Assembly: GCA_031275595.1 (NCBI GenBank)
Contig: JAISOO010000087.1
Location: 1 to 5,943 of the forward strand
Direction of reading: 5' to 3'
Length of the DNA: 5,943 nucleotides
Source of the DNA: Spirochaetaceae bacterium
Lineage (GTDB): Bacteria > Spirochaetota > Spirochaetia > Treponematales > Breznakiellaceae
Shown here piece after piece: positions 1-5,744 of the stretch; positions within the stretch are counted from its first letter, which is position 1; each line of letters starts with the position of its first letter. The position numbers and the translations under genes are program-made. Under the pieces are notes generated by a model. That model searched no databases and was not told the DNA's origin. It saw nothing but the letters and a program-made list of their open reading frames with translations.

Positions 1-53
1 CCCAGGCCCGGACCATCCCCGCGGATATTTCCGCCCTGACAGCGGCCCTTTAG
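1..53 (+). CDS. C-terminal end of an upstream gene (partial)
   Basis: Reading the third frame from base 3 gives 16 codons ending in TAG at 51-53, with the peptide [16 protein letters not shown]. The codons are the GC-rich type used in the neighbouring genes, and the alanine/leucine-rich end looks like a real protein tail, whereas the first frame stops earlier and the second reads a glycine/proline-rich string. The rest of the gene lies outside the window, so no function can be given. Its stop is only 25 bases before the next start, which suggests it is transcribed together with the YchJ-like gene. Confidence 0.5.
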   Translation, partial: QARTIPADISALTAAL

Positions 54-78
54 GCCCCGGCGGAGGAGGAGTACGACC

Positions 79-588
79 ATGAAACCATGTCCCTGCGGTT
101 CCGGCCTTGCTTATGCCGAATGCTGCGAGCCCTACATCACCGGGGCGCGGCGGCCCCCCACCGCGGAAGCCCTGATGCGCAGCCGTTATTCCGCCTATGC
201 GGAACACGCGGTGGATTATATCCTCAATACCTGCATCCGGGGGGGGGAACGGGATATCGACGAGAAACAGACCCGGGCCTGGAGCGAAAAATCCACCTGG
301 CTGGGGCTCAGGATCCTGTCGGTTGCCCGGGGCCTGGAGGAAGATACCGAAGGTTCCGTGGAATTCGAGGCCCGCTACGAGCAGGACGGCCTGCAAGAGA
401 TCCACCATGAGCAGGGCCGGTTCAAGAAACAGGATGGGGTCTGGCTTTACGAAGACGGGACCATCGTCCCCCATACCGTGGTCCGCTCCGCCCCCAAGGT
501 CGGGCGGAACGAACCCTGTCCCTGCGGCAGCGGGAAAAAGTACAAACACTGCTGCGGAAAAAGCCCCCGGTTAGAACAGGCCCGGTGA
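79..588 (+). CDS. ychJ: YchJ-family protein with two SEC-C zinc-binding motifs
   Basis: The product has 169 residues, close to E. coli YchJ (about 150), and the same architecture. An N-terminal SEC-C motif has Cys4, Cys6, Cys15 and Cys16. The central domain carries the family signatures LMRSRYSAY (residues 32-40), WLGL and an RF-x5-DGxWxYxDG stretch. A C-terminal SEC-C motif has Cys147, Cys149, Cys158 and Cys159 within [20 protein letters not shown] motifs, first described at the SecA C-terminus, bind one zinc through CxC and a CC or CH pair; the middle of YchJ is NTF2-like. The biochemical role of the family is not established and I do not assign one. The ATG at 79 is preceded by AGGAGG (64-69) at suitable spacing. 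The stop TGA shares one base with the ATG of the next gene, so the two are probably translationally coupled. A run of nine G at 239-247 lies in codons 54-57. Confidence 0.9.
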   Translation: MKPCPCGSGLAYAECCEPYITGARRPPTAEALMRSRYSAYAEHAVDYILNTCIRGGERDIDEKQTRAWSEKSTWLGLRILSVARGLEEDTEGSVEFEARYEQDGLQEIHHEQGRFKKQDGVWLYEDGTIVPHTVVRSAPKVGRNEPCPCGSGKKYKHCCGKSPRLEQAR

Positions 589-1655
589 TGCGGCGTACCC
601 TGCCCCTCTTTCTGGGATGGGCCCTTTGTATCGGTGCCGCCTGCCAGTCAAGGCCGGCAAACCTGCCGTCCCCGGAATACCGGGACGAGGCGGAGGGCCA
701 GGAGGCGGAAGGGCCGGGTGAGGAGGAATTCTTCCCGAAAGGCCTGGCCCCTCCCGCGGAGCTGCCCGTATCCTCCTTCGGTGAAATTTGGGGCTACCTT
801 TTAAGCGACCAGGAGCAGACCCTCAGGGCCGGTTACCCCCTCTCGGACATCGGCTATTTTGGGGCCGAAGTGGACGTTTACGGCGATTTGGTCAAGGTGC
901 CCAACCGGGAGCGGATCTCCGGTTTTTCCGGGCGGGTACACCTGGTGGTGTGCTGTAACAACACCGCCTTGACCCATTTCGTCCTTGAGCCGGGAAGCGT
1001 TGTCAGGAAAAAACTCATCGCCGATTTACTTGCGGCGGCCCGGCCCTTTGACGGCCTGCAGATTGATTTTGAATATATCCCGGCCCGGGACGGGGCGGCC
1101 TTCCGCTCCTTTCTCGCCGAACTCCAGGAGGGGCTGCCGAAGCCTAAGCTGTTCACCATTGCCCTCAAAGCCCGGACCAGGCCCCTGGCGGATGACGTCT
1201 ATGACTACCGCCTTATCGCCCCCCTGGTAGACCGGATCCTGGTGATGGCCTATGACGAACATTGGGCTGCCGGCGCCCCCGGCCCGATTGCCTCCATGGA
1301 GTGGTGCAGGGCCGTGGCCGCCTACGCCCTTTTAACCGTAAAACCGGAAAAACTCATCATGGGGATCCCCTTTTACGGCCGCATCTGGGGGAGTGAAAGT
1401 ACCTTTCGGGCCTTTTTACATTCGGGAATCGAGCGGATAAAACGGGAAAACCGGGTTACCGAAATCCGCCGGGAACAGAACATCCCCACCTTTACCTATG
1501 AAATTCCCGTTAAGGTTACGGTTTACTACGAAGACGAATATTCCCTTTCCTACCGGATCGAAATGTACCGTGCCATGGGGGTAAAGGCCGTCGGCTTCTG
1601 GTGCCTCGGGCAGGAAACCCCCGTCATCTGGAGCCTCCTCAACCTGACCCCATGA
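588..1655 (+). CDS. Predicted lipoprotein with glycoside hydrolase family 18 domain
   Basis: A GTG lies at 585, but the ATG at 588 forms a TGATG stop/start overlap with the upstream gene and is preferred (355 residues). The N-terminus is a short lipoprotein signal: RR, a hydrophobic stretch LPLFLGWALCIGAA, then Cys19, the probable lipidated residue; the lipobox GAAC is loose, as is common in spirochaetes. A Glu/Pro-rich linker follows to about residue 60. The rest has the GH18 landmarks in order: FDGLQIDFEY (about 154-163, with Glu162 at the catalytic acid position), MAYDEHW (about 220-226), KLIMGIPFYGRIW and the terminal GFWCLGQE strand. In the DxxDxDxE motif the middle Asp is Gln158; related YaaH/SleL-type enzymes often have Asn there. 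GH18 enzymes cleave beta-1,4 bonds in GlcNAc polymers with help from the substrate N-acetyl group; peptidoglycan or chitin are the likely substrate classes, but this is inference. It would sit on the outside of a membrane. Confidence 0.85.
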   Translation: MRRTLPLFLGWALCIGAACQSRPANLPSPEYRDEAEGQEAEGPGEEEFFPKGLAPPAELPVSSFGEIWGYLLSDQEQTLRAGYPLSDIGYFGAEVDVYGDLVKVPNRERISGFSGRVHLVVCCNNTALTHFVLEPGSVVRKKLIADLLAAARPFDGLQIDFEYIPARDGAAFRSFLAELQEGLPKPKLFTIALKARTRPLADDVYDYRLIAPLVDRILVMAYDEHWAAGAPGPIASMEWCRAVAAYALLTVKPEKLIMGIPFYGRIWGSESTFRAFLHSGIERIKRENRVTEIRREQNIPTFTYEIPVKVTVYYEDEYSLSYRIEMYRAMGVKAVGFWCLGQETPVIWSLLNLTP

Positions 1656-1826
1656 GCGCCCCGGGCAAGCCCGGCCGGGTATACAAAAGGCGCGAAAACG
1701 CCCCCCCCCGTTTCCACGCCTTAACTCGCGTCTTCGGAAGCCGCGGCCTCCGTTTCACCCCTTTTAACACGGCTTTCCCGAAACCAAGGGGCTCCGGGGA
1801 AGCGCCAAGGATTTCTCTGAAAACGC
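1656..1826. other. Convergent intergenic region between the GH18 lipoprotein and sigma factor genes
   Basis: No credible gene is present. It contains a short GC dyad, CCGGG-CAAG-CCCGG, at 1661-1674 without a following T run, a run of nine C at 1701-1709, and CCAAGG repeated at 1784-1789 and 1814-1819. A weak minus-strand terminator candidate at 1685-1702 is listed separately. I see no strong plus-strand terminator for the GH18 gene. Confidence 0.6.
1685..1702 (-). terminator. Weak candidate terminator for the sigma factor gene
   Basis: On the minus strand GGCG-TTTTCG-CGCC is followed by TTTT at 1688-1685. The stem is only four pairs, though all G-C, and the T run is short. It lies about 125 bases after the sigma gene stop. 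It may be a real weak terminator, but the short stem makes chance plausible. Confidence 0.28.
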
Positions 1827-2678
1827 CTACATAGCCTCCTCGTAGAGAGAATCCCATACTTCCCGGCCGGCCCGGCGGATCTTGTTGATGGCTTTTTTCT
1901 CTATTTGGCGGACCGCTTCCGGGGACAAGCCCATCCTGGCCCCTATGCTCTTCAGGGTGCAGGGTTCGCCCCCCTCAAGCTGATACCGGTAGATGAGGAT
2001 CCGCCGCTCCCGCTCCTTGAGCCGGGCCAGGATACGCCGGGTATCGTCCCGGTAGGAGTCTTTGAACACCGTCCGTTCGGGGCTGTAGGTATAATCTTCC
2101 TGAAGGTCCATCACCGCGGTATTTTCGTCATAACCCGCTTCCATTTCCAGGGACAACAAGCCGTTGGTCATCCGGAGGACCTGTTCAATATCATCAACGG
2201 GCAGCCCCATTTCCGCGGCTATTTCTTCGGTACGGGGCTGGCGCATCAGGAGCTGGCTGAGGCTATGATAGACTTTTTGAATTTTATAGAAAAGTTCCTC
2301 TTTCCGGTGGGGAAGACGGATGGCCCGGCGTTTATTTGCCATGAACCGGCCGATAAACTGGCGGATCCACCAGGTGGCATAGGTTGAGAACCGGACGTTT
2401 TTAAGGTGATTGAATCTTTCCGCCGCGTGGATAAGTCCGAGGTTTCCTTCCTGGACAATATCCATGATGGGCACATCAAAGGCGCTATAGGAACGGGCGA
2501 CCTTGACAACCAGCCGTAAATTGGCTTCTATTAACCTGCGCTGGGCTTGGGCATCCCCGTCTTGTATCCGCCTGGATAATTCGGTTTCTTCATCAGGATC
2601 AAGCAGAGGAATCGCCTTGATTTGCTTGAAATAGGTCTGCAACTCGTCAGTCTTATCCGGATGGTTCTTTTTTCTCAC
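1827..2678 (-). CDS. Secondary sigma-70 family RNA polymerase sigma factor (RpoD/RpoS-like)
   Basis: The 283-residue product has the core sigma-70 regions without the acidic region 1.1 of a housekeeping factor. Region 1.2 is at about 11-43 (DELQTYFKQI...LDPDEETELSRRI). Region 2 is at about 46-116, with ANLRLVVKVARSY, then DIVQEGNLGLIHAAERF for core binding and FSTYATWWIRQFI for -10 recognition and melting. RRAIRLPHR (117-125) starts region 3, which runs to about 195. Region 4 is at about 210-275, with a helix-turn-helix around TLKSIGARMGLSPEAVRQIE for -35 recognition. The length and domain set fit a group 2 factor of the RpoS/SigB-like size class; it binds core polymerase and redirects it to a set of promoters. 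The start is GTG, with AGGGAGG five bases upstream. A consensus sigma-54 promoter lies just before it, so the gene is probably switched on by RpoN and an activator. The regulon cannot be read from this window. Confidence 0.92.
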   Translation of the reverse strand: MRKKNHPDKTDELQTYFKQIKAIPLLDPDEETELSRRIQDGDAQAQRRLIEANLRLVVKVARSYSAFDVPIMDIVQEGNLGLIHAAERFNHLKNVRFSTYATWWIRQFIGRFMANKRRAIRLPHRKEELFYKIQKVYHSLSQLLMRQPRTEEIAAEMGLPVDDIEQVLRMTNGLLSLEMEAGYDENTAVMDLQEDYTYSPERTVFKDSYRDDTRRILARLKERERRILIYRYQLEGGEPCTLKSIGARMGLSPEAVRQIEKKAINKIRRAGREVWDSLYEEAM

Positions 2679-2683
2679 TTTTT

Positions 2684-2690
2684 CCTCCCT
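2684..2690 (-). promoter_or_regulatory. Shine-Dalgarno of the sigma factor gene
   Basis: The minus strand reads AGGGAGG, then five A, then the GTG start at 2678. This is a strong ribosome binding site at ideal spacing; it fixes the GTG as the start and leaves a short leader after the sigma-54 start point. Confidence 0.8.
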
Positions 2691-2712
2691 ATTTTTTAGA
2701 CACTAATACTGT

Positions 2713-2728
2713 AGCAAGAACCGTGCCA
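2713..2728 (-). promoter_or_regulatory. Sigma-54 (RpoN) -24/-12 promoter
   Basis: The minus strand reads TGGCACGGTTCTTGCT from 2728 down to 2713. This matches the sigma-54 consensus TGGCACG-N4-TTGCW at every specified position, with the invariant GG (2727-2726) and GC (2715-2714) separated by exactly ten bases. The predicted start of transcription is near 2702, about 24 bases before the GTG, with the Shine-Dalgarno in between. Orientation, spacing and distance all point to the sigma factor gene as its target. Sigma-54 promoters need an AAA+ enhancer-binding activator; none is encoded in this window. Confidence 0.87.
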
Positions 2729-2730
2729 AG

Positions 2731-2839
2731 TTCAGGAAAAAATTGCGTTTTTTTGTAATTCCTTTTGATATAAGGAAATAGCTTCTTCAGGAACCGGTGG
2801 TTTTTCCCTGAGCATCCGGCGTTGTATGATTTTCCATAC
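2731..2839. promoter_or_regulatory. Candidate upstream activator sites (dyads and a direct repeat)
   Basis: Upstream of the sigma-54 promoter are three short inverted repeats: TTCCTT-N7-AAGGAA at 2759-2777, AACC-GGT-GGTT at 2792-2802 and GTATG-N6-CATAC at 2824-2839. Their centres are about 66, 95 and 130 bases before the predicted start; the last two fall where enhancer-binding proteins usually sit. TTCAGGAA also occurs twice, at 2731-2738 and 2786-2793. Individually each could be chance in AT-rich DNA, and the dyads do not share one motif, so the assignment is tentative. Confidence 0.3.
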
Positions 2840-2955
2840 GTGATTATTAATTTACCATATAAAAAATATACGAATCCCCTCCGGTTCACGCTCCGCCGGC
2901 CCTTCGCCCCTGAAAGCCCCGGCAAAATGAGGTAGCAAATATTACGAGATATACG

Positions 2956-2961
2956 TATAGT
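2956..2961 (+). promoter_or_regulatory. Candidate -10 box placed for a leaderless transcript
   Basis: TATAGT lies six bases before the ATG at 2968, so transcription would begin at or next to the start codon. The -35 at 17-base spacing would be TAGCAA (2933-2938), a poor match. The box overlaps a ten-base palindrome, TATACGTATA (2950-2959). A weaker alternative further upstream is TTGTAT (2822-2827), 17 bases, TATTAA (2845-2850), which would give a leader of about 110 bases. Confidence 0.35.
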
Positions 2962-2967
2962 ATATAT

Positions 2968-3411
2968 ATGAGCTTCGGTATTACCGCGCAGGAGCGGGGT
3001 AAGGATGTCTTCTACTTTGTCCGGTGGTCCTCCCTGACCGTGGCTGATCGGTGGACGATCAACGCCACGGTTCCCTCGGTGGGGGGGGTATACGAGATCT
3101 ACTGGATGGATACCCACCGGCACCTGCGGATGCTTATGGTGGGCGACACCCATTACGGCGGCCTGCGGTCCGAACTCCGGCGCCTGACGGACCCGGAGCT
3201 GATCCACAACCCCGAGGTGGTACGAATCCTGGAAAACGAGGAGGTCTGGTTCCGCTACTCCCCCACGGATTCCGCGGCGGTCATGGCGGATGTGGTTTGG
3301 TTTTTCCGAAAAACCTATTTCCCCGAAAACCCCGGGGTTTCCCATTCGGGGCGGTATCAGCGGATCTTTATGAACGAATCCGCGCCGGATAAATTGATAT
3401 GGGTGCCGTAG
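2968..3411 (+). CDS. Unrecognised 147-aa protein, possibly GIY-YIG-like fold
   Basis: I do not recognise this protein as a named family. It is soluble, with no signal peptide or membrane segment, and rich in Trp, Tyr and Arg. A faint resemblance to the GIY-YIG fold is visible: VGGVYEIYW (38-46) could be the GIY strand, RMLMVGD (54-60) the YIG strand, GGLRSELRRL (64-73) the following Arg-bearing helix, and Asn121 in FPENPGV the late conserved Asn. The tyrosine of YIG is Met here, and the metal-binding Glu is not obvious (Asp108 is the nearest acidic residue), so an active nuclease is doubtful. ATG 2968 is the first in-frame start after a stop at 2911-2913, but no Shine-Dalgarno precedes it. 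It ends three bases before the YciO-type gene, so the two are almost certainly co-transcribed. A run of eight G at 3081-3088 falls in codons 38-41. Confidence 0.75.
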   Translation: MSFGITAQERGKDVFYFVRWSSLTVADRWTINATVPSVGGVYEIYWMDTHRHLRMLMVGDTHYGGLRSELRRLTDPELIHNPEVVRILENEEVWFRYSPTDSAAVMADVVWFFRKTYFPENPGVSHSGRYQRIFMNESAPDKLIWVP

Positions 3412-3414
3412 CCG

Positions 3415-4086
3415 ATGATTGAATACGTGGTTCCCGGTAACATCGACGACCGGATCCTGGCCCGGGGGGTCGCGGCGCTGCAAGGGGGGGGGCTGCTGGG
3501 GGTCCCCTCGGATACAAGCTGGAGCGTGGTATGTTCCCTGGCCTCCAAAGAGGGGATAAAAAAGCTGCGGCGTCTTTCCGGGGAACGGGACGAGCGGCAT
3601 TTTACCCTGCTTTGTTCGGATATTTCTCAATTCGGGGAATTGTGCGGCATGGACAACACCCGGTTCCGCCTGATCAAGCGCCTTTCCCCGGGGCCCTATG
3701 TATTCATCCTCAATACGCTCCTGGGCACCGAAAAAACCTTGGGTCTTCGCCGCAGGGAAGTAGGGGTCAGGATCCCCGATCACAGCGTTCCCCTGGCCCT
3801 TATCCGGACCTTAACGGTCCCCCTCTATTCAATAACCGCGAAACGGAGTATGGCCGCGGCCTCGAACGGGGAAACCAGCGCTCCCGGCTATGAGGAGGAA
3901 ACGGAGCTGCCCCCCATTCCGGAAGAGGAGCTTTTTGAGGGAGGATGGGAACTGGAGGATATAGACGGAATAGACCTCATCCTGGATACCGGCGATGAAC
4001 GGCCCCGAATCTATTCCACTATCCTGGATATGACCGGAGACGAGGTACGCCTCCTCCGGCGGGGCGCCGGTTCATGGCCGGTATAG
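3415..4086 (+). CDS. Sua5/YciO/YrdC family protein, YciO type
   Basis: The 223-residue product aligns by eye with E. coli YciO (about 206 aa): VPSDTSWSVVC (30-40) at the PTDTxYG position, HFTLLCSDIS (62-71), DNTRFRLIKRLSPGPYVFIL (80-99), REVGVRIPDHSVPLALI (114-130) and a closing STILDMTGDEVRLLRRGAG. The superfamily binds nucleotide and double-stranded RNA, and TsaC/Sua5 members make threonylcarbamoyl-AMP for the t6A modification of tRNA. Here the KxR motif of TsaC is absent (GERDERHF) and the SxN motif reads SITAKRS, as expected for YciO-type members, whose role is less settled. An acidic insert at about 158-185 separates the last two blocks and is longer than in YciO. It starts at ATG 3415, three bases after the upstream stop, with little Shine-Dalgarno, suggesting coupling. 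A run of nine G (3484-3492) encodes Gly24-26. Confidence 0.85.
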   Translation: MIEYVVPGNIDDRILARGVAALQGGGLLGVPSDTSWSVVCSLASKEGIKKLRRLSGERDERHFTLLCSDISQFGELCGMDNTRFRLIKRLSPGPYVFILNTLLGTEKTLGLRRREVGVRIPDHSVPLALIRTLTVPLYSITAKRSMAAASNGETSAPGYEEETELPPIPEEELFEGGWELEDIDGIDLILDTGDERPRIYSTILDMTGDEVRLLRRGAGSWPV

Positions 4087-4165
4087 CCGGCGGCAAAATC
4101 CGGTCCTGCCGGACCCTGGGGTTTGAACCGGCCCCCTAACATCACCATGGGGTTGAGGAGTCTGC
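4087..4165 (+). other. Short spacer before the cardiolipin synthase gene
   Basis: This 79-base spacer has a small dyad, TCCGG-TCCTG-CCGGA (4099-4113), without a T run, so it is not a convincing terminator. No promoter stands out. Read-through from the YciO-type gene is the simplest model. Confidence 0.45.
4155..4160 (+). promoter_or_regulatory. Shine-Dalgarno of the cardiolipin synthase gene
   Basis: GAGGAG followed by five bases and GTG at 4166 fixes the non-ATG start of the cardiolipin synthase. Confidence 0.75.
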
Positions 4166-5701
4166 GTGCGGAAAAAATGGGTACGGGTCGTATTTAGGCG
4201 GCGCTTTTTTGTCATAGCAATTCTGCTGGTACAAATTTTTTTCTGGGTTTACGTCGTTGCCGGTACCAGCCGGATCTCCCAATATGCGGATTGGGCGTTA
4301 AATATCCTGAGCATCCTGGTCTGTCTCTATATAACCCGTAAAAAAGAAAAGCCCGCCTATAAACTGACCTGGATTTTTATTATCCTCATGTTTCCCCTTT
4401 TTGGGGGAATCCTCTACATCATTTTCTATACCCAATCGAGCCCCCGGAAACTGCGGCGGCTGAGCGCCAATGAGAGCAAGCGCTGTCTTCCCTTTTATTT
4501 TCCCTCCGGGGAGGCCCTGCCCGTGCTGGAAGCCAACCGGGAAGAATGTCTTCCCCAGGTCCGGTATCTGCAAAATTACGCGGGCTTCCCCGTTTACGTC
4601 CACACCCAAACGGAATATTTTCCCTCCGGGGAGGCTTTTTTTGAGCGGGCCCTGAGGGAATTGGAAAAGGCGGAAAAATACATCTTTTTGGAATTTTTTA
4701 TCCTCCGCCAGGGGGTCATGCTCAATCCCATCATCGAACTCCTGGAGCGAAAAGCCCGGCAGGGGGTGGATGTCAGGCTGATCTATGACGACCTGGGGTG
4801 TTTTATGTCCCTGCCTCCGGATTATAAACAACACCTCCAACGCCGGGGGATAAAATGTATCGTCTTTAACCCCTTTACCCCCCTCCTCTCATCATTACAA
4901 AACAACCGGGACCACCGGAAGATCCTCTCCGTCGACGGGAAGGTGGCCTTTACCGGCGGAATCAACCTGGCGGACGAATATATCAACGCCTACGAGCGGT
5001 TCGGCCACTGGAAGGACACCGCCATCATGCTGGAAGGGGAAGCGGCCTGGAGCCTCACCCTGATTTTTCTGCAGATGTGGAATCTGGAACAAAAACAAAA
5101 GGATGATTACGGGGCATTTTACCCCTGGAAGGATAAACCCTGTGAAATAAAATCCGACGGCTATGTGCAGCCCTATGCGGACAGCCCCATTGACGAGGAA
5201 AACGTCGGGGAAAACGTTTACATCCAGATCATCAACAACGCCAAGGACTATGTCTATATCAGTACCCCCTATCTCGTGGTGGATGAGAATCTTACCTCGG
5301 CCCTGACCCTGGCCGCCAAAAGCGGGGTTGACGTGCGGATTATTACCCCCTACCGCTGGGACAAAAAAATCGTCCATATGACCACCCAATCCTATTACCA
5401 CCAGCTTGTCTCCGCGGGGGTAAAGGTATATGAATATTCCAGCGGATTTAACCATTCCAAGACCTTTGTCTCCGATGACAAGGTAGCCACCGTGGGAACC
5501 ACCAACCTGGATTTTCGCAGCCTCTACCTCCATTTTGAATGCGGGGTGTGGCTGTACAAAAATCAGGCGGTCCGCAAGGTGAAAGAAGATTTTCTCAAAA
5601 CCATCCCGGTCTCCCACCAAGTTACCCTGGAGAATTGCTCAAGGAACGCCTTCCTGAGGGTGGTTCAGGATGTGCTCCGGCTTTTCGCCCCCCTCATGTG
5701 A
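4166..5701 (+). CDS. cls: Cardiolipin synthase, phospholipase D superfamily
   Basis: The 511-residue product is full length for bacterial Cls. The N-terminus is positively charged (MRKKWVRVVFRRR), followed by hydrophobic segments at about 14-33, 43-57 and 67-88, so it is anchored in the inner membrane with the catalytic part cytoplasmic or interfacial. The first catalytic domain has FLEFFIL (174-180), YDDLG and HKD motif 1, His250-Lys252-Asp257, followed by GGINLADEYI. The second has STPYLVVDE and HKD motif 2, His430-Lys432-Asp437, followed by GTTNLDFRSL. Both active-site halves are intact. Enzymes of this class join two phosphatidylglycerol molecules, or phosphatidylglycerol and another phospholipid, to form cardiolipin through a phospho-histidine intermediate. 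The peptide YFPSGEA occurs twice, at 111-117 and 151-157, encoded by an identical 20-base stretch. A strong terminator 44 bases downstream closes the unit. Other phosphatidyltransferase specificities of the family cannot be excluded. Confidence 0.93.
   Translation: MRKKWVRVVFRRRFFVIAILLVQIFFWVYVVAGTSRISQYADWALNILSILVCLYITRKKEKPAYKLTWIFIILMFPLFGGILYIIFYTQSSPRKLRRLSANESKRCLPFYFPSGEALPVLEANREECLPQVRYLQNYAGFPVYVHTQTEYFPSGEAFFERALRELEKAEKYIFLEFFILRQGVMLNPIIELLERKARQGVDVRLIYDDLGCFMSLPPDYKQHLQRRGIKCIVFNPFTPLLSSLQNNRDHRKILSVDGKVAFTGGINLADEYINAYERFGHWKDTAIMLEGEAAWSLTLIFLQMWNLEQKQKDDYGAFYPWKDKPCEIKSDGYVQPYADSPIDEENVGENVYIQIINNAKDYVYISTPYLVVDENLTSALTLAAKSGVDVRIITPYRWDKKIVHMTTQSYYHQLVSAGVKVYEYSSGFNHSKTFVSDDKVATVGTTNLDFRSLYLHFECGVWLYKNQAVRKVKEDFLKTIPVSHQVTLENCSRNAFLRVVQDVLRLFAPLM
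4496..4635 (+). repeat. Pair of identical 20-bp direct repeats inside cls
   Basis: Bases 4496-4515 and 4616-4635 are identical and exactly 120 bases apart, so both encode YFPSGEA in frame. The second copy sits where Cls proteins commonly have a YFP-GE-FF segment before the first catalytic domain; the first copy lies in the variable linker after the membrane segments. Confidence 0.8.
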
Positions 5702-5706
5702 TAGCC

Positions 5707-5723
5707 CCCGCGGGCTTCGCGGG
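5707..5723 (+). other. GC hairpin just after the cls stop
   Basis: CCCGCG-GGCTT-CGCGGG forms a six-pair stem six bases after the stop codon. There is no T run, so it is more likely a 3' end stabilising structure or chance than a terminator on its own. Confidence 0.4.
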
Positions 5724-5744
5724 TAAGGCGCAAAACGTAAACGC

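Noticed and set aside
1661..1674. CCGGG-CAAG-CCCGG dyad as terminator of the GH18 gene
   Set aside because: The stem is only five pairs and is followed by GGTATAC, not a T run.
1601..1834. Open frames in the GH18/sigma convergent region (both strands)
   Set aside because: They run through the 3' end of the GH18 gene and the homopolymer C tract, have Pro/Arg/Gly-biased translations and no clear ribosome binding site.
2896..2923. GCCGG...CCGGC stem as a leader RNA or riboswitch for the 147-aa gene
   Set aside because: The loop is long, the inner pairing is imperfect, and it matches no riboswitch class I know.
2968..3411. Reading the 147-aa gene and neighbours as a toxin-antitoxin or defence pair
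   Set aside because: Nothing in the sequences resembles a known toxin or antitoxin, and the YciO-type partner is too large and too conserved for an antitoxin. The GIY-YIG resemblance is too weak to support a nuclease claim.
2689..3783. Long open frame on the minus strand (364 codons)
   Set aside because: It is antisense to the 147-aa gene and the YciO-type gene and crosses the AT-rich divergent regulatory region, including the sigma-54 promoter. Its translation is Pro/Gly/His/Arg-rich with no domain. It is an antisense shadow typical of GC-rich DNA.
4895..5620. Minus-strand open frame of 241 codons inside cls
   Set aside because: It lies antisense to the well-supported second half of cardiolipin synthase and its translation shows no recognisable motif.
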